This document shows positions 10,127 to 21,262 of a stretch of 64,000 nt of DNA, one piece after another. Origin of the DNA: Lutjanus erythropterus (taxonomy: Eukaryota > Chordata > Actinopteri > Lutjaniformes > Lutjanidae); assembly GCA_020091685.1 (NCBI GenBank), contig CM034602.1, positions 420,051 through 484,050 of the forward strand. The letters are read 5' to 3'. How positions within the stretch are numbered: position 1 is the first letter of the stretch; the number at the start of each line of letters is the position of its first letter. Under the pieces are notes generated by a model. The model saw only the letters and a list, made by a program, of their open reading frames with translations, did no database searches and was not told the DNA's origin. Position numbers and translations under genes: made by a program.

Positions 10127-10938
10127 TTTATTGTCGGCAGGTAAAGCAGCAGTATGAGACAGACATGGCTGAGGACAGTTCTTACAGCTCTTTGAGAGGA
10201 CACACAATAACTGCAGCCAACAACAGGATGGACATGATTTCACCCAGCGAAGTGTAATGACAACATGTCAAACATAGATCCTGTAGTTGTTCTCATGTTC
10301 TCAACTCTTCAGAACACAGGAGGAGATCTGCACTCCTCCAGGCTCAACTCTTTATAATGAGTTCACTTGGATTTAGTTTCCCAACAGCTGAAGCATCGTT
10401 ACATCATGGTGGATTTATAAAACACAAAGAAAAGCATGATGAAAAAGGACTTTCCTCACACCTGAGATCAATGATCATATATTTAACAGGTCGGTTCGAC
10501 TTTATCTGGTCAATCTGATGATTAGATCTGATTCAAGTTTAACGTCACTGAGCGAGTCCACAGGTACAGAGCCAATGAAATGAAAGGAAACGTGGAAATA
10601 TTCAATCTGTCTAAGGTTGTTGTATTTCCCACAGAACAAATCAGACAGTGACAGTTTCATGATGATTGTTCAGCACATTTTGCCTGAGCTCTCCTCTCAC
10701 ACCACCCTCAGGTCCACTGGTCACTTTTATACATATCACATTTACTGTGAGACAGTTTGGCTCAGTGTCCAAAATAAGCTGATCGTCTGTGGATCGTCAC
10801 ATTTCAATATTTCATGAAACAGTCAGACTCAGTCCACTGATGTTTTAATGATACACGCTTTTAGCATTTAAATTTGAATTTGCATCATTGATCTCAGGTT
10901 TTTGGAATCATCCTGCTGGAATCATTGAATTCTCAGTT
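10127..10938 (-). other. Probable 3' UTR of the C1q-domain gene
   Basis: The non-coding stretch between the C1q stop codon and a minus-strand AATAAA at 10127-10132. No other gene signal is present. Extent is inferred from the first good poly(A) hexamer. Confidence 0.4.
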
Positions 10939-11200
10939 TTAATGGATCAGAAATCCACTGAAGCTGGTGGTGTTGTTGGCTCTCAGTGGAGCCTGCAGGC
11001 AGGCGAACAGACACCGTGTCACTTATTTGCAGGTCCAGGACTGCTGCGTTTCCAGTATCAGTTGTCCCAGCGGCTGACTTGTCTGATGATAAGGCAATAA
11101 CGTCATTGTTCTTCATCAGCATCAGCTCTGATTTCTCTTGCTTCGGAATGAAAGAAGAAGGTGAAATAATAAACACCTGCAACAGGAGCAGTGAAGACAC
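10939..11200 (-). CDS. C1q gene, exon 3 (second half of C1q domain)
   Basis: Acceptor TTTCTCCAG then GVFTAPVAGVYYFTFFFHSE in one frame, LMLMKNNDVIALSSD to VSVRLPAGS in a second, and NNTTSFSGFLIH with TAA (10939-10941) in a third. All three pieces belong to one C1q fold in the right order, so the frame changes are lesions or consensus errors. Confidence 0.7.
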
Positions 11201-14200
11201 CTGGAGAAACAAAAGAGTCTTTGTCAAATTTAAAGAAGTAAAACTACAAACACACAGAGGGCAGCGTATCAGCGGAGGAACTGCTGATATCTGTGGCTGT
11301 AGCTTCAATCTAATTTTATGATGTGATTTTAATACAGTTACATCAGAAAACGAACAGCTGTCCTTTTTGTTTCTGATTGTGTTTCTATGTTGAAGTTTTT
11401 AAGGTGTTTCTATAGACTTTGTGTATCAGAGGATCTACAGCAGGTCAGAGCTTCATCAGGTGGTTTACAGAGTTACAAGGTTCAGTAAATGCATCATGAA
11501 AACAATACAGCATGTATTGATATTAGAAAATGTACTTTGTAATTTGTACTTTTGAATACTTAAGAATTTTTAAAAGCATGTACTCTAGTATTTAAACTCA
11601 AGTAAAATTTTGACTGAGCAACTTTCACTTGTAGTTGAGTAATATTTGACCAGGAGTATCTGTACTTTGACTCAAGTACTGGGGCTGAGTACTTTGTCCA
11701 CCACTGCCAACCATGGACCAGGGCTCGTGGTTGGATAGAGTGGAGCTAACCAGGCTTTAGGCTTCACCTCGAGCCGTGTCCAGGAGCTAGCAGTGACGGA
11801 GGCCAGAGGAGAGGTGACAGCGGCGGGACAGTGAGCAGAGACATCGGGCTCTGGAGGAGGAGCTACTGCAGCCTCAGCAGCTGGACAGGGTGCAGTGGCC
11901 TCAGGCACCCATCCTCAGGTGGGTCGGTCTGTGCTGGACCAAAGATGATTGTGTCTATGAACTTCTCGGCATCTTGGATCTTGTAGAGCGTGGACATTCT
12001 TCCTTCCAATTCAATAACCTTATCGCCAAGCGGCCACATAGAAGAGCTGAACTTACTGACATGGGTCCAACAAGTGGACCTGCTGCGGTGATTCGGCTTC
12101 AGGTTGCAAATTGTAGCCAGTCTTGATCCAGAGTCTGCTGTCTCGTTGGGATTAGTTAGCTCCTAGGCTAAAAACAAATCGGTTGTGCTAACTTGGCAGG
12201 CTGTCCAAGCCCGGACAGTAAAATGGCAAACCTGAAACAACTCAATCAAGAGTCTGAGTAGTAAAGTCTCGTACCTCTTAAAGTACTGAGTAAAACAACA
12301 AGGATCTGAAAGGTGAGACTTAAAATAGTGTAAAACTGAAAGAAAGTTATAAAGTTATAAAAGTTATTAAAAAGTTCTAAAGTTATAGAAGAGACAGAGC
12401 TCCAGTCAGACATAGAGCACAAGCGCATTGTATTAATGATGATCAAATCCTATACTGATTATTACTGATAGCTAAAATGAATAAAACCCTACATTTTGAT
12501 GCCCCAACATTTTTGGAGACCCAGACTGAGGCCCAACAGTGAGATCTAAAGAAAATTCAACTGTCTTAAATTAAGATCTTAAATTTGTCTCAGTGGTCAA
12601 ATTAAAGTCTTGTTGCTCCATATGTCCATCGTGGACAAACCTCTGAGACACCTGTGAGCTCAGCTTCTTTGTTTTGCTCCTTTTTCTCCTCTGATTTTTT
12701 TTTTTTTAGAAAACGGTGAAACTTCAGTGAGCTCAAAAAAAAAATCTCATTTGTTTGTCAGACGACAAAAAAAGGCAAGAAAGTAAAATCATTCAGGAAG
12801 GACATAATTTAAATATTTGTTGTTTTGCAGTTAAACTGATGGGTGAATGAATAAATGGTGGTAGAGAAAATATATCTCATACACACACATATATTTATAT
12901 TTTATTTTTATTAATAGGACAGCTGAAGACGGAACGAGGGAACAACATGCAGCAAAAGGCCACAGACGGAATCGAACACTCAGCTGCTGCAGAGGACTCA
13001 CAGCCTCAGAACATGGGGCAAACACTCCGCCAGCTGAGCTACCAGGCCACCGTAGAAATCATTAAGTGCAGAAACAGACTCAACCATGTGTCAAGACTTC
13101 TGGTTCCTTCTGAATACAGATATTTTCTGACAGAAACAGATACAGACTGAAGCTTTACTGCCAAAACACAGAACAGAGTCGACTCTGTTAACATCATGTT
13201 AATCAAATAAAATTCTACCTGCATTACAATTAAAAAGACAAATCAAAGGAGAACAAGAAAACCACTGATGTATATTAATATGGTTGGAAGAACTCACAGA
13301 CTGTATCCATTAATAGAAACTGCATATATTTTAATGATAATTGGAATTAATTTGATTGAATTTAATTTCAGTTAATTTCATATAATTTTAAGAAAACATT
13401 TATGCAAAATGATTAGTTATAAAAGAACAATTTTCCATTTATTTATTCCAACAAATTATAATTGAGACAGATATCCTGATTTTTAAACTTTAAAAACTAA
13501 AGAAACAGTTAAACCTACAGGAACAAACAGACCAGCATGAAGACTTAAATCCTGTTGAAATATGTGAAGTTTTTACCTGAACATGGACTGTAGCCATCAC
13601 TGATGTTTGTAATCAGTTTGTTGAAAATCAGAGTTCTGTCTGCGTTAAAGGGTCCATGGTTTCCACCGTGTTCTGCCAGTGCAGAGAACGCCACCTTCTT
13701 GTCTATAAAACAAATATTGTCATCATGTTAGTTTGTCAAAGTGTTTCTGTTGTCAACCTGAGTGTGATCAACAGCTGATCACTGCTGCAACAATCACACT
13801 GTTTCTTTATGCACCTTGATGACTGTTTGCTGAAGGACCTCTGAGATTCTGAATATCTGAAAAAACTTTGTTCTCATGGATCCACATCGTGACCTCAGGC
13901 TTTATGTTTTCAGGTCATCATGTTCTCATGAACATCATATCTCAAGAGTTCATTTGAACTTAAAGATGAACTAGAAAATGATGAGGTGATGAAACTTTAT
14001 ATCCCAGAGGTCAAAGGTCAACTTCACTGTGACATCATAATGTTCAGCACTCTATCAGTCCTCTGTCCTCCTCCTGTAAAAACTGTCTCTAAGTGAAGAC
14101 TGAAATTATTCACTGGACTCACGTCAATAAAGTGATTCAAATACACTCAACGGTTCCTGCAGGAAGTTGTGATGCTGCGATCACAATTCACAACTACAAC

Positions 14201-14952
14201 CAATCCCTGTGAATCCTGTGTGACTGTTCTGTCCAAACTCTGCTACGTTTCCACAAATCTGACCAATCATCACAGCTTCCCATGAGTTCCACCAATCACA
14301 GCAGTTCTTCTTACAAACATCACACATGTATGTCTCAGTGAACTGACTTGATGTTTTGTTTATTGTTCACAATTTTTGCATTTATAAAATGTTTTATTTT
14401 GTCATGGGTTCTGAAAAGAACACATCTATTGTTGTAAATGACATTCATCAACACTCTGTTCTTTTATTTTATCATTTTGAGCTGTTTTGAGTTTGATCTC
14501 CAAAAGATTTGACTTTTTGTAGAAAACCCTCAGGTGCAGTTACTTAGTTAGAACAGAGTGTGATGTTGTTCTCTGTGGAAGAAACTAATCAACTTTCTGA
14601 TGCAATTTTCTTATTCCCACCATTTCACTGCAAAAATGCCTAAAAACATCACAACATGCATTGCAATTTTTAGAAATCAGGTGTTTTGTGCCTGAAATCC
14701 TGGAGGAACTGATTTAATCCTGTTTATTAAAGTCCTTCATAGTTACAGGTCAATATAGTGCTGAGGCTAAAAACAAGGTTTAACTACTAGCAGTGCTGGA
14801 AGTAACTAGTTACATGTATTTAAATTACAAAATAAAAGTATCTTCATTAACTGAGGACACAAAGCCAAAAGTTGCTCTTTAATAAATGTTTGATCAAAGT
14901 CTTAAAGAGAAAGTTTGACTCTACCTCTCATCTCTGTCAGTCGATCACTCAT
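10939..14952 (-). CDS. C1q-domain protein (short, no signal peptide), frame-disrupted as read
   Basis: Three coding segments: 14925-14952 (MSDRLTEMR), 13577-13702 and 10939-11200. They join in phase as MSDRLTEMRDKKVAFSALAE, then GPFNADRTLIFNKLITNIS, GVFTAPVAGVYYFTF, NNDVIALSSD, NAAVLDLQISDTVSVRLPAG and NNTTSFSGFLIH before TAA. These are the landmark motifs of the C1q/TNF-like globular domain: the KVAFSA start, GPFN, the VF.AP..G.YYF strand and the terminal F.GFL. At about 139 codons it is nearly domain-only, lacking a collagen stalk or signal peptide, like the small globular-head C1q proteins abundant in fish. The last exon needs two frameshift corrections (near 11140 and near 10985), so the gene may be damaged or mis-assembled. 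An in-frame stop upstream of the chosen ATG supports that start. Function in this family is binding or signalling; the specific role is unknown. Confidence 0.7.
11515..11705. repeat. Interspersed element (TACTTTGACTCAAGTACTGG type) in C1q intron 2
   Basis: Contains AAGCATGTACTCTAGTATTT, AACTCAAGTAAAATTTTGAC, AGTATCTGTACTTTGACTCA and ends GTACTTTGTCCACCACTG, the layout of a widespread fish non-autonomous DNA element. Related ends lie at 62-130 and 14795-14840. Confidence 0.55.
11710..12170 (-). other. Unidentified coding-like fragment, probably from a mobile element
   Basis: The minus strand can be read as a Pro/Ala-rich stretch (MPEATAPCPAAEAAVAPPPE at about 11849-11908) and, in another frame, a coiled-coil-like VIELEGRMSTLYKIQDAEKF around 11960-12020. 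It adjoins the element at 11515-11705 and has no splice logic with the C1q gene. I do not recognise it; a degraded transposon ORF is most likely. Confidence 0.3.
12905..13056 (-). mobile_element. tRNA-derived SINE, copy 1
   Basis: On the minus strand the head reads TAGCTCAGCTGGCGGAG (A-box region) and GTGTTCGATTCC (B-box), followed by a body TTTTGCTGCATGTTG and CAGCTGTCCTATTAATA. Three further copies of the family occur in the window. Not a tRNA gene: no acceptor-stem pairing, and an extended tail. Lies in C1q intron 2. Confidence 0.75.
13577..13702 (-). CDS. C1q gene, exon 2 (first half of C1q domain)
   Basis: Acceptor TTTTATAG then, in phase with exon 1, DKKVAFSALAEHGGNHGPFN and ADRTLIFNKLITNISDGYSP, donor CAG|gtaaaa. 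Intact frame, 126 nt. Confidence 0.8.
13703..14924 (-). other. C1q gene intron 1
   Basis: Non-coding. Apart from a fragment near 14795-14840 (GGAAGTAACTAGTTACATG, an interspersed element end) I see only AT-rich unique-looking sequence. Confidence 0.5.
14925..14952 (-). CDS. C1q gene, exon 1 (MSDRLTEMR)
   Basis: Nine codons plus one base, donor GAGAG|gtagag. The remaining G completes an Asp codon with AC of exon 2, giving a smooth KVAFSA start of the domain. A TATA-like CATAAAAG lies about 75 nt upstream at 15025-15032. Confidence 0.55.
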
Positions 14953-15702
14953 GTCGGGATGGCAGGTTAGTCAGCTCTTCTTCTTCGTCTCCAGAGCCGT
15001 GACTCTTCAGATCCCGCTGCTGCTTTTATGCGTCGCCATCGATGACCATGTGATGTCACACAGCTTGTTTACACCGTTTTAGAGAACGTGATCACAGGTT
15101 TATTGTAAATTTCTCAGGAAATGTGGGTGCGACACCAACTCCTTTGAATATGTGAAGAAGTTTCACCAGACACTGATCCAAATCTAATATGGTAATATTT
15201 TCAAGAAACTCTGAATGATGATGAGATCAACAACTCAGCTGGAAAAATTTAATTACTGACCTGTGTTGGATTGACTTAGATTTCCAGACATGTATGAGAC
15301 TGGACTATGAATTTATTTATTATTTATTATTAGTGCTTCAAATTGAAGGTGTGACATGAAAGTATTCTATTTAAAGGTCCATCAGAGTTCTTGTTGGTTC
15401 CACGTTCCTGTAAAACAGGCAGTTATGGAGGAACGTGTCTCATCCCAGAGGCTTGTTCAGAACTGAAGAACCTAAAGCCAACCCTTAAATAAACATTTAT
15501 AAACACATGTTCTCTTCTTCAAATGGTTTAACTGTGAACTTCATGATGGACGTGTTCATGAACATTTTTATCAATCATATATTAATATTAGTTAGAACCT
15601 TAATTAACATCAGGACACATTTATTATCCATAGTTAATGATTATTACAGTATTAACTAATGTTAATTAATGGACCTTTATTGTAAAGTGTTACCAAACAA
15701 GA

Positions 15703-15704
<2 letters not shown>

Positions 15705-15757
<53 letters not shown>
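15705..15757. repeat. (TAA)n microsatellite
   Basis: About 17 uninterrupted TAA units. Confidence 0.95.
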
Positions 15758-16387
15758 CAGAGGTATGGAACATTTTTCCACTCAACATTGTGCAGCACTT
15801 CAGTATCAGACACATCACATTACTGAAGAACCATATTTCTAGTGAGGAACACTGATAAACAACAGCTGTTTATAAATTAGATCTATTGGTGAGAACTGAT
15901 TGATCATAAACATTCATTTAAATCTATAATATGTAACACCCCATTCAAATATCTAGAAATGACTCAAACTACATCATCATCAGCACGAGAGCAGAGAGTC
16001 CAAAACACGCAGTCATTTTAGTTTGGCATCTCTTCTTCTGAAAACTATAAGTAAAATAAAACAACACCAGTATAAACAAATTCTTCAATTTTACAGTGTA
16101 GCATTTACATTTACACATACATACATACATACACATACATACAGTGTATTAACTGATTCCATCCACTCAAAAATACTCATATACAGGCAGACTAATGAAG
16201 AAGAATATTTAAATGCTCCTGAATTAACACATAAAACTCCCTGACACCAGAGTATAATACTACATGATAAAAACAGCATTTTATAACAGCAACAACGATG
16301 TATTTACAGTCCATACTTTGAGCGGACACACCTCACTCTGCTTACCAAGGTGTAAACTCCTCTAAACCTGCTAACTTCTTCTTTTTA

Positions 16388-16530
16388 AAAGATTATTTTT
16401 GGGCATTTTGCCGTCATTCAAATAGGACAGCTGAAGATATGACAGGAAAGGAGGCAGAGAGAGGGGATGACACGCAGCCAATGTGCTGCAGGCAGGAATC
16501 AAACCAGCAGCCGCTGCAGAGGCCCGCTAA
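16388..16530 (-). mobile_element. tRNA-derived SINE, truncated copy
   Basis: Shares GGACAGCTGAAGATATGACA, GGAAAGGAGGCAGAGAGAGG, GACACGCAGCCAATG and the B-box complement GGAATCAAACCAGC with the copies at 63222-63416 and 12905-13056, but ends before the A-box. Confidence 0.7.
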
Positions 16531-18761
16531 CTTCTTCTCTAATGTGAGTATTAGTCTTTAATGGACGCTCCTTCGTCAAACTGACTCGACAGTGATGCAC
16601 ATGCTGATCCATGCAGAGACTCCTGTGAGGTGAGGAGAAAACCCACCTGGAGGTTTGTGTGCAGGTGGCTTTTATTTTCTATACAGGTTCTGGGGCACAC
16701 AGCTTCGACCTTATCACAAATGAATGACTGACAGTTCAGCTGCCACTTACAATTTATGTTGTTGAGTTGTTGAACAAATATTTCCATCAATGTGCTGCAG
16801 GAGGAACTGATCTTCATCTTGTTTTGAGGATGTTACTGTTAAACCACGATCAAGATAAAGCTTTGTGACTGTTAGGGTGGACTCACATCACTGAGACGAT
16901 GCAAACATGATCTTTGTCTGATCGCAGGCTGGGTGAGAAATGCACTGAAAGACACCAATGATCCCTAAATAAAGTTACTTGAATAACTTTAAACAGCAGC
17001 ATGTGTTCAACTGATTTAGGTGAAAGAATGTGAATCAAGCTAAATCTTCTCTGCATGTTATCACGGCATTTTAGGGAAGCTTCAGAGACGAGTCCATCAT
17101 AGCACCCGGCATGACGGACCATCAAAAACCTCCAGTTACTGGAGGCGTGACTGAGCCGATCTGAGATGTTTGAGCTCTGAACGAATGCAGCAGAGATACA
17201 CCTGGGATGATTTGTTTTAGGTGCTCAGGATAGGATTACAAGAGACCGAGAGGTCGCTGTGATTCTGGAGCAGAGACCAGAGAAATGAACGGGGAAACTG
17301 GACATCTGTCATGGTTGTGCTCTGGGAGTTTGAAAAGGTCTCAAAGGATTCAGTGGTGATTTGATTTTGAAGTAGAAGTCGGGTGAAGGCTGCCCAGATT
17401 GGTTGGTTTGGTTTACAAAGAAGAATACCAGGGTGTCGTCTGAGAAACGATAAAGATCTGAAACTTAGGCGTGACGCTGAGGGTCCAAGTGAAGCGTGGA
17501 GGCAGTGAACTCTGAGCATCTGAGAAACTGAAGAAGGTTACACGAACATGGCTTCTAAAGCTGAGCCAGTGTGGGGATGTTGAACCAGAAGTGGATGGTT
17601 CAGCTCCAAACTGACATTAAGGCTGAGGTCAGGGAAGGTGACGAGGACTTTGAGTCCTCTGAGAAGCAAAGTTAACTGTGGGCGGTCAGAGGGACACCTG
17701 GGCTGCTGGTTCTGAGCTTTAAGAAGACGTTAAGGTAAACTTTGACGCCATGATGGAATGAACACGGGTGAAGAAGGAAGTCAAGGTGACGAGGTCAAAC
17801 AAAAGGAAGGTTATGTTGTACTGGCTGTGGACATGATGGAAACCAAGTGGACCAGTAAGATGACTGGGTTGTTACGATATTGATGATGTTTTGGGAGTTT
17901 AGGCGACACATGTATGCCTGTGCGCTCCACCTTTCAGTTGACAGGGTGGTGACAGGATTTTTTTTTTTAAGACCAAACAAGTAATTGACTGATGAAAAAA
18001 TGACTGACAGATTGATAATGAAAATAATGATTAGTTGCAGACTTTAAACTTGTAAAAAAATACACATGCTGACAAACCCTACAGCAGAAAGGTAAAAAAA
18101 TAGATGTCACCATGAAACTTTCCCAGCTGATTACTCAGAACACAGAAAAACCTTTAACACTGAAAGTTCATATGTGCAAATGAGTCGATCTAACAGCATC
18201 ACAATCTGCAGACAGCGAGTTCAGCAACACAAACAGCTAAATGTGTTTTCTGCATGTTTTCTTTCCACTCGCTTAAAAAGAAACATAACAGACCAGAATC
18301 TCTAAATTTATCAGAGCATGAAAAAACACCAGTTTTGCCTGAATAATTAAAATATTTTAACCTTCTATCAGGTCAAATCCTTTGGCTTTTTCTGAAAGTC
18401 TGCTTTCTCAGTAAAAACTGAACTTTTGTTTTCTAACATTTTCAGGACCAAATGAAGACTCTGTGTCCAACAGATCAACATTCAGACTCACACATTTTCT
18501 TCTTCTCTAGTCATTTAAACTACAGTCACGTGATTTTCCTCTTCAGACGCAGCCTGCTGGGAGGTGAGTCTGCCTCACTTTGGCCCTGATCCAGAGTCAG
18601 TCCATCTCGGACGTGGTGTGATAAAAAGGTAATGGAAATGCAAAGCAGTGTGAGACAGGTTGACTCAGCACAGACAGAAGTGTCAGTGCTGACGGCGAGA
18701 GGTCCATTCTGTCCTTTACGTCCCTCCTCTTTACCACGTGACTTTCAAACACATTTCTCTC

Positions 18762-19035
18762 GGGTCAGCAGTGAACACGGGGGGCAGCAGGAACCTGACC
18801 AGAGGCGGTTACACCGGACAAGTCACCAGTTCATCACATCCTATTCACACCTATGGGCAGATTCACCAATTAACCTATTATGCTGCGTGTCTTTGGACTG
18901 TGGGAAGAAGCTGGAGAACCCAGAAAGAACCCACATGGACATGAGGAGAACACGCAAACCCCAGGCACAAACTCTCCAGCCCCTGAAGCAAACTGGAGGA
19001 TTTGAACTCAGGACCTTCTTGCTGTGCCGTTTTTT
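18762..19035 (-). mobile_element. Teleost SINE (GTGGAGTTTGCATGTTCTCC type), minus orientation
   Basis: Reads on plus as CACCAGTTCATCACATCC, CACCAATTAACCTATTATG, GTCTTTGGACTGTGGGAAG and GGAGAACACGCAAACCCC, the reverse complement of the copy at 52713-53071. Both are diverged members of a SINE family very common in fish. Confidence 0.75.
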
Positions 19036-19579
19036 TAAGATTCTGTCTGATAATTCAGTTTATAGCAACTTTTTCTGCAGGAGTTTCAGACGTTGATTCA
19101 GGTCTCACTGAAGGAACATGCAGGTAGAACAGCCAATAGGAACACCTGATCTTTACATGACCTGCGATTGGTTTAAATCTACGTCACAGTCCAGATTCTC
19201 TACAGGCTGAAAACAGAGTCATAGAGGAAGAGAAGTCTAGTTCTGTCTCAGACCACTTGATTTACAATATACTGAAAGATTAATATGGAATTATTGATCT
19301 TTATACCAAAACAATGTTTCCCATCACAGCTTTAAAGAAAAGCATCAACACTTTAAAGGAGAAACGCAGAATACTGAAGACTGCAACATTTAAGATCTAA
19401 TCATGAAACTAATTTCCAGTGAATTCATCTTCAGATGATTTTATTTAAGCTTTGATGAGTTTATTTAAGTTTATTAGTGATTGTGGTGGAATAATTCTGT
19501 TTACATCATGAAACAAATATAAATGATCTGATATACCTGCTGTATCATATTTGGAACATTTTCAAAAACCAAACAACTG

Positions 19580-19795
19580 TAGAGCAGAGCTGCAACAATC
19601 AGCCAATCAATCAATCAAAGACAATCGATCATTTCAGTCAAACACCGTCTGGTTGCAGCTTCTAAATGAGACAATTTGCTGCATTTCTGACAGTAAATGA
19701 AGAGTCTTTGTTTTGGACAACAGAAGACAAACTGAAGGATAAACAGTGATGATAATCTGCAGATTAATCGATCAGTTAGTTGCAGCTCCTTTCTT
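19580..19795. repeat. Interspersed repeat (GGTTGCAGCTTCTAAATG type)
   Basis: GTAGAGCAGAGCTGCAACAA, CTGGTTGCAGCTTCTAAATG, TCTTTGTTTTGGACAACAG and GATCAGTTAGTTGCAGCTCC form a typical AT-rich non-autonomous element with ends rich in ATCGAT/TTGCAGC. Confidence 0.5.
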
Positions 19796-19916
19796 TAAAC
19801 AGCAGATGAACATAAAGACTCAATAAAAACTCAGGACACGTTCAGTTTTTTCTTTTAGAAAATAATTTAATAACATTTAAATCCAACATATAAAACACAG
19901 CAGTGGAAGGACTCGT

Positions 19917-20562
19917 CTCCTCTAATACTCTTTATTCATTAGAGAAATTTGAAAAAAAAAAAAAAACAGATTGCACATGGAGGTCCTGACTGTCTCTGGA
20001 TCAGTCTCTGTGGCAGTCCTCCTCTCACACATTCAGACCACGACGAGGCCAAATACAAAATACTACAGCGCGTGGCGGAGGGCGGCCAGGCGTGGCGGCG
20101 CCACACTCCATCACAGATCATTACTCAAAAGTCTGATCAGTTTAACAAAATAAAGTCCTGTTTCTCCTCAGAGACAAAGAAAAGACAACGTGGGGAGGGC
20201 GGTCCTTTAGAACACACACGGAGGTCAAACACCACAGTGATGATGTCACGGTCTGTCCCACCCACCGCCCCCCACACATACCCCCTCAGGAGAAATCAAA
20301 ACAAAAAGGAGGAAATGAAGTCCAAATGAAGAGTGACAGAAACAAAGCGATGATCAATAAACATCATCATCATCATCATCATCACTGATACTTACGCACA
20401 TGATGGATTAGCAGCAGCAGCGAGCGCGGCGTCCTGGACGAGGTGAGCTGAGGGGGAGGAGGACGTCCGTCTTACCTCGCCTCATCTGTCTGCTCTCGTT
20501 CAATCATCTACAGCTGATTATTGATTATTGATTTATTGAGTTTGTGGTGGTGCTGATGGACG
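19917..20562 (-). other. 3' UTR of zfc3h1
   Basis: Sequence between the zfc3h1 stop codon and the minus-strand AATAAA at 19931-19936. It includes a short (ATC)n run near 20364-20384. The extent is inferred from the first good poly(A) signal; splice-like GTAAG sequences within it (for example near 20390) were not assigned. Confidence 0.5.
19931..19936 (-). terminator. Poly(A) signal of zfc3h1
   Basis: Minus-strand AATAAA (plus TTTATT) about 630 nt downstream of the stop codon. Confidence 0.5.
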
Positions 20563-20704
20563 TCACTCGCCTTCAGTCAGCAGCTCACTGTGAGACTCCA
20601 CTCCCACCTGCTGACACCCGTCCAGGAGCTCTCTCAGTCTGTCCACCTGTCCTCCTCCTCCTGCTGCTGCTGCTGCTGAGAGCCGCCGCCTCAAACAGCA
20701 GCCA
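20563..20704 (-). CDS. zfc3h1: zfc3h1 exon 35 (C-terminus)
   Basis: Acceptor CCCCCACAG then WLLFEAAAL in phase with exon 34, and, one frame over, GGGGQVDRLRELLDGCQQVG to LLTEGE and TGA. The switch falls in the GCGGCGGCTCTCAGCAGC run, a small indel. A (CAG)n/(AGG)n low-complexity run encodes the Ser/Ala/Gly linker. Confidence 0.8.
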
Positions 20705-21183
20705 CTGTGGGGGTGGGGGAGAGAGGAGGGTGAGGACGGGGAGGGCAACAGGTGATCAGGTGTGATGTAAACATTGTGTCACTTCAGGTGTCTCTCAAAA
20801 CTGACAACAAAGTTACAACATCTTCAGATTATTTTAGATATGAAGACTGCTGGCAGCTGTTAGCATCACTGCACGCACAAAAGTAGCTGCACTGTGAAGC
20901 AGCAGGCCGTTAGCTGCAGGCCGTTAGCTACATCCTGTTAGCTGCAGGTCGCTAGCTACATCCTGTTAGCTGCAGGTCGTTAGCTGCAGGCCGTTAGCTA
21001 CATCCTGTTAGCTGCAGGCCGTTAGCTACATCCTGTTAGCTGCAGGCCGTTAGCTACATCCTGTTAGCGGCTCACTGTGTGTGACGTAGTTCCAGTTGAA
21101 GTGTGAACTTTCACTGTTTTTACAGAGGAGACACCTGACTGACTGTTACATGTGTTCTGTGTTCTGTGTGTGTGCGTGCGTGC

Positions 21184-21224
<41 letters not shown>

Positions 21225-21227
21225 CTC

Positions 21228-21262
<35 letters not shown>

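Larger units (their letters stand above)
15040..19920. other. Gene-poor intergenic region
   Basis: No ORF with family motifs or splice logic on either strand. It holds a (TAA)n microsatellite at 15705-15757, a short CATA repeat near 16116-16142, SINEs at 16388-16530 and 18762-19035, and repeat fragments near 18000 and 19580-19790. Confidence 0.55.

Noticed and set aside
13039..13224. Independent small genes around the SINE at 12905-13056
   Set aside because: The ORFs lie largely within SINE sequence or AT-rich intron and have no splice or family support.
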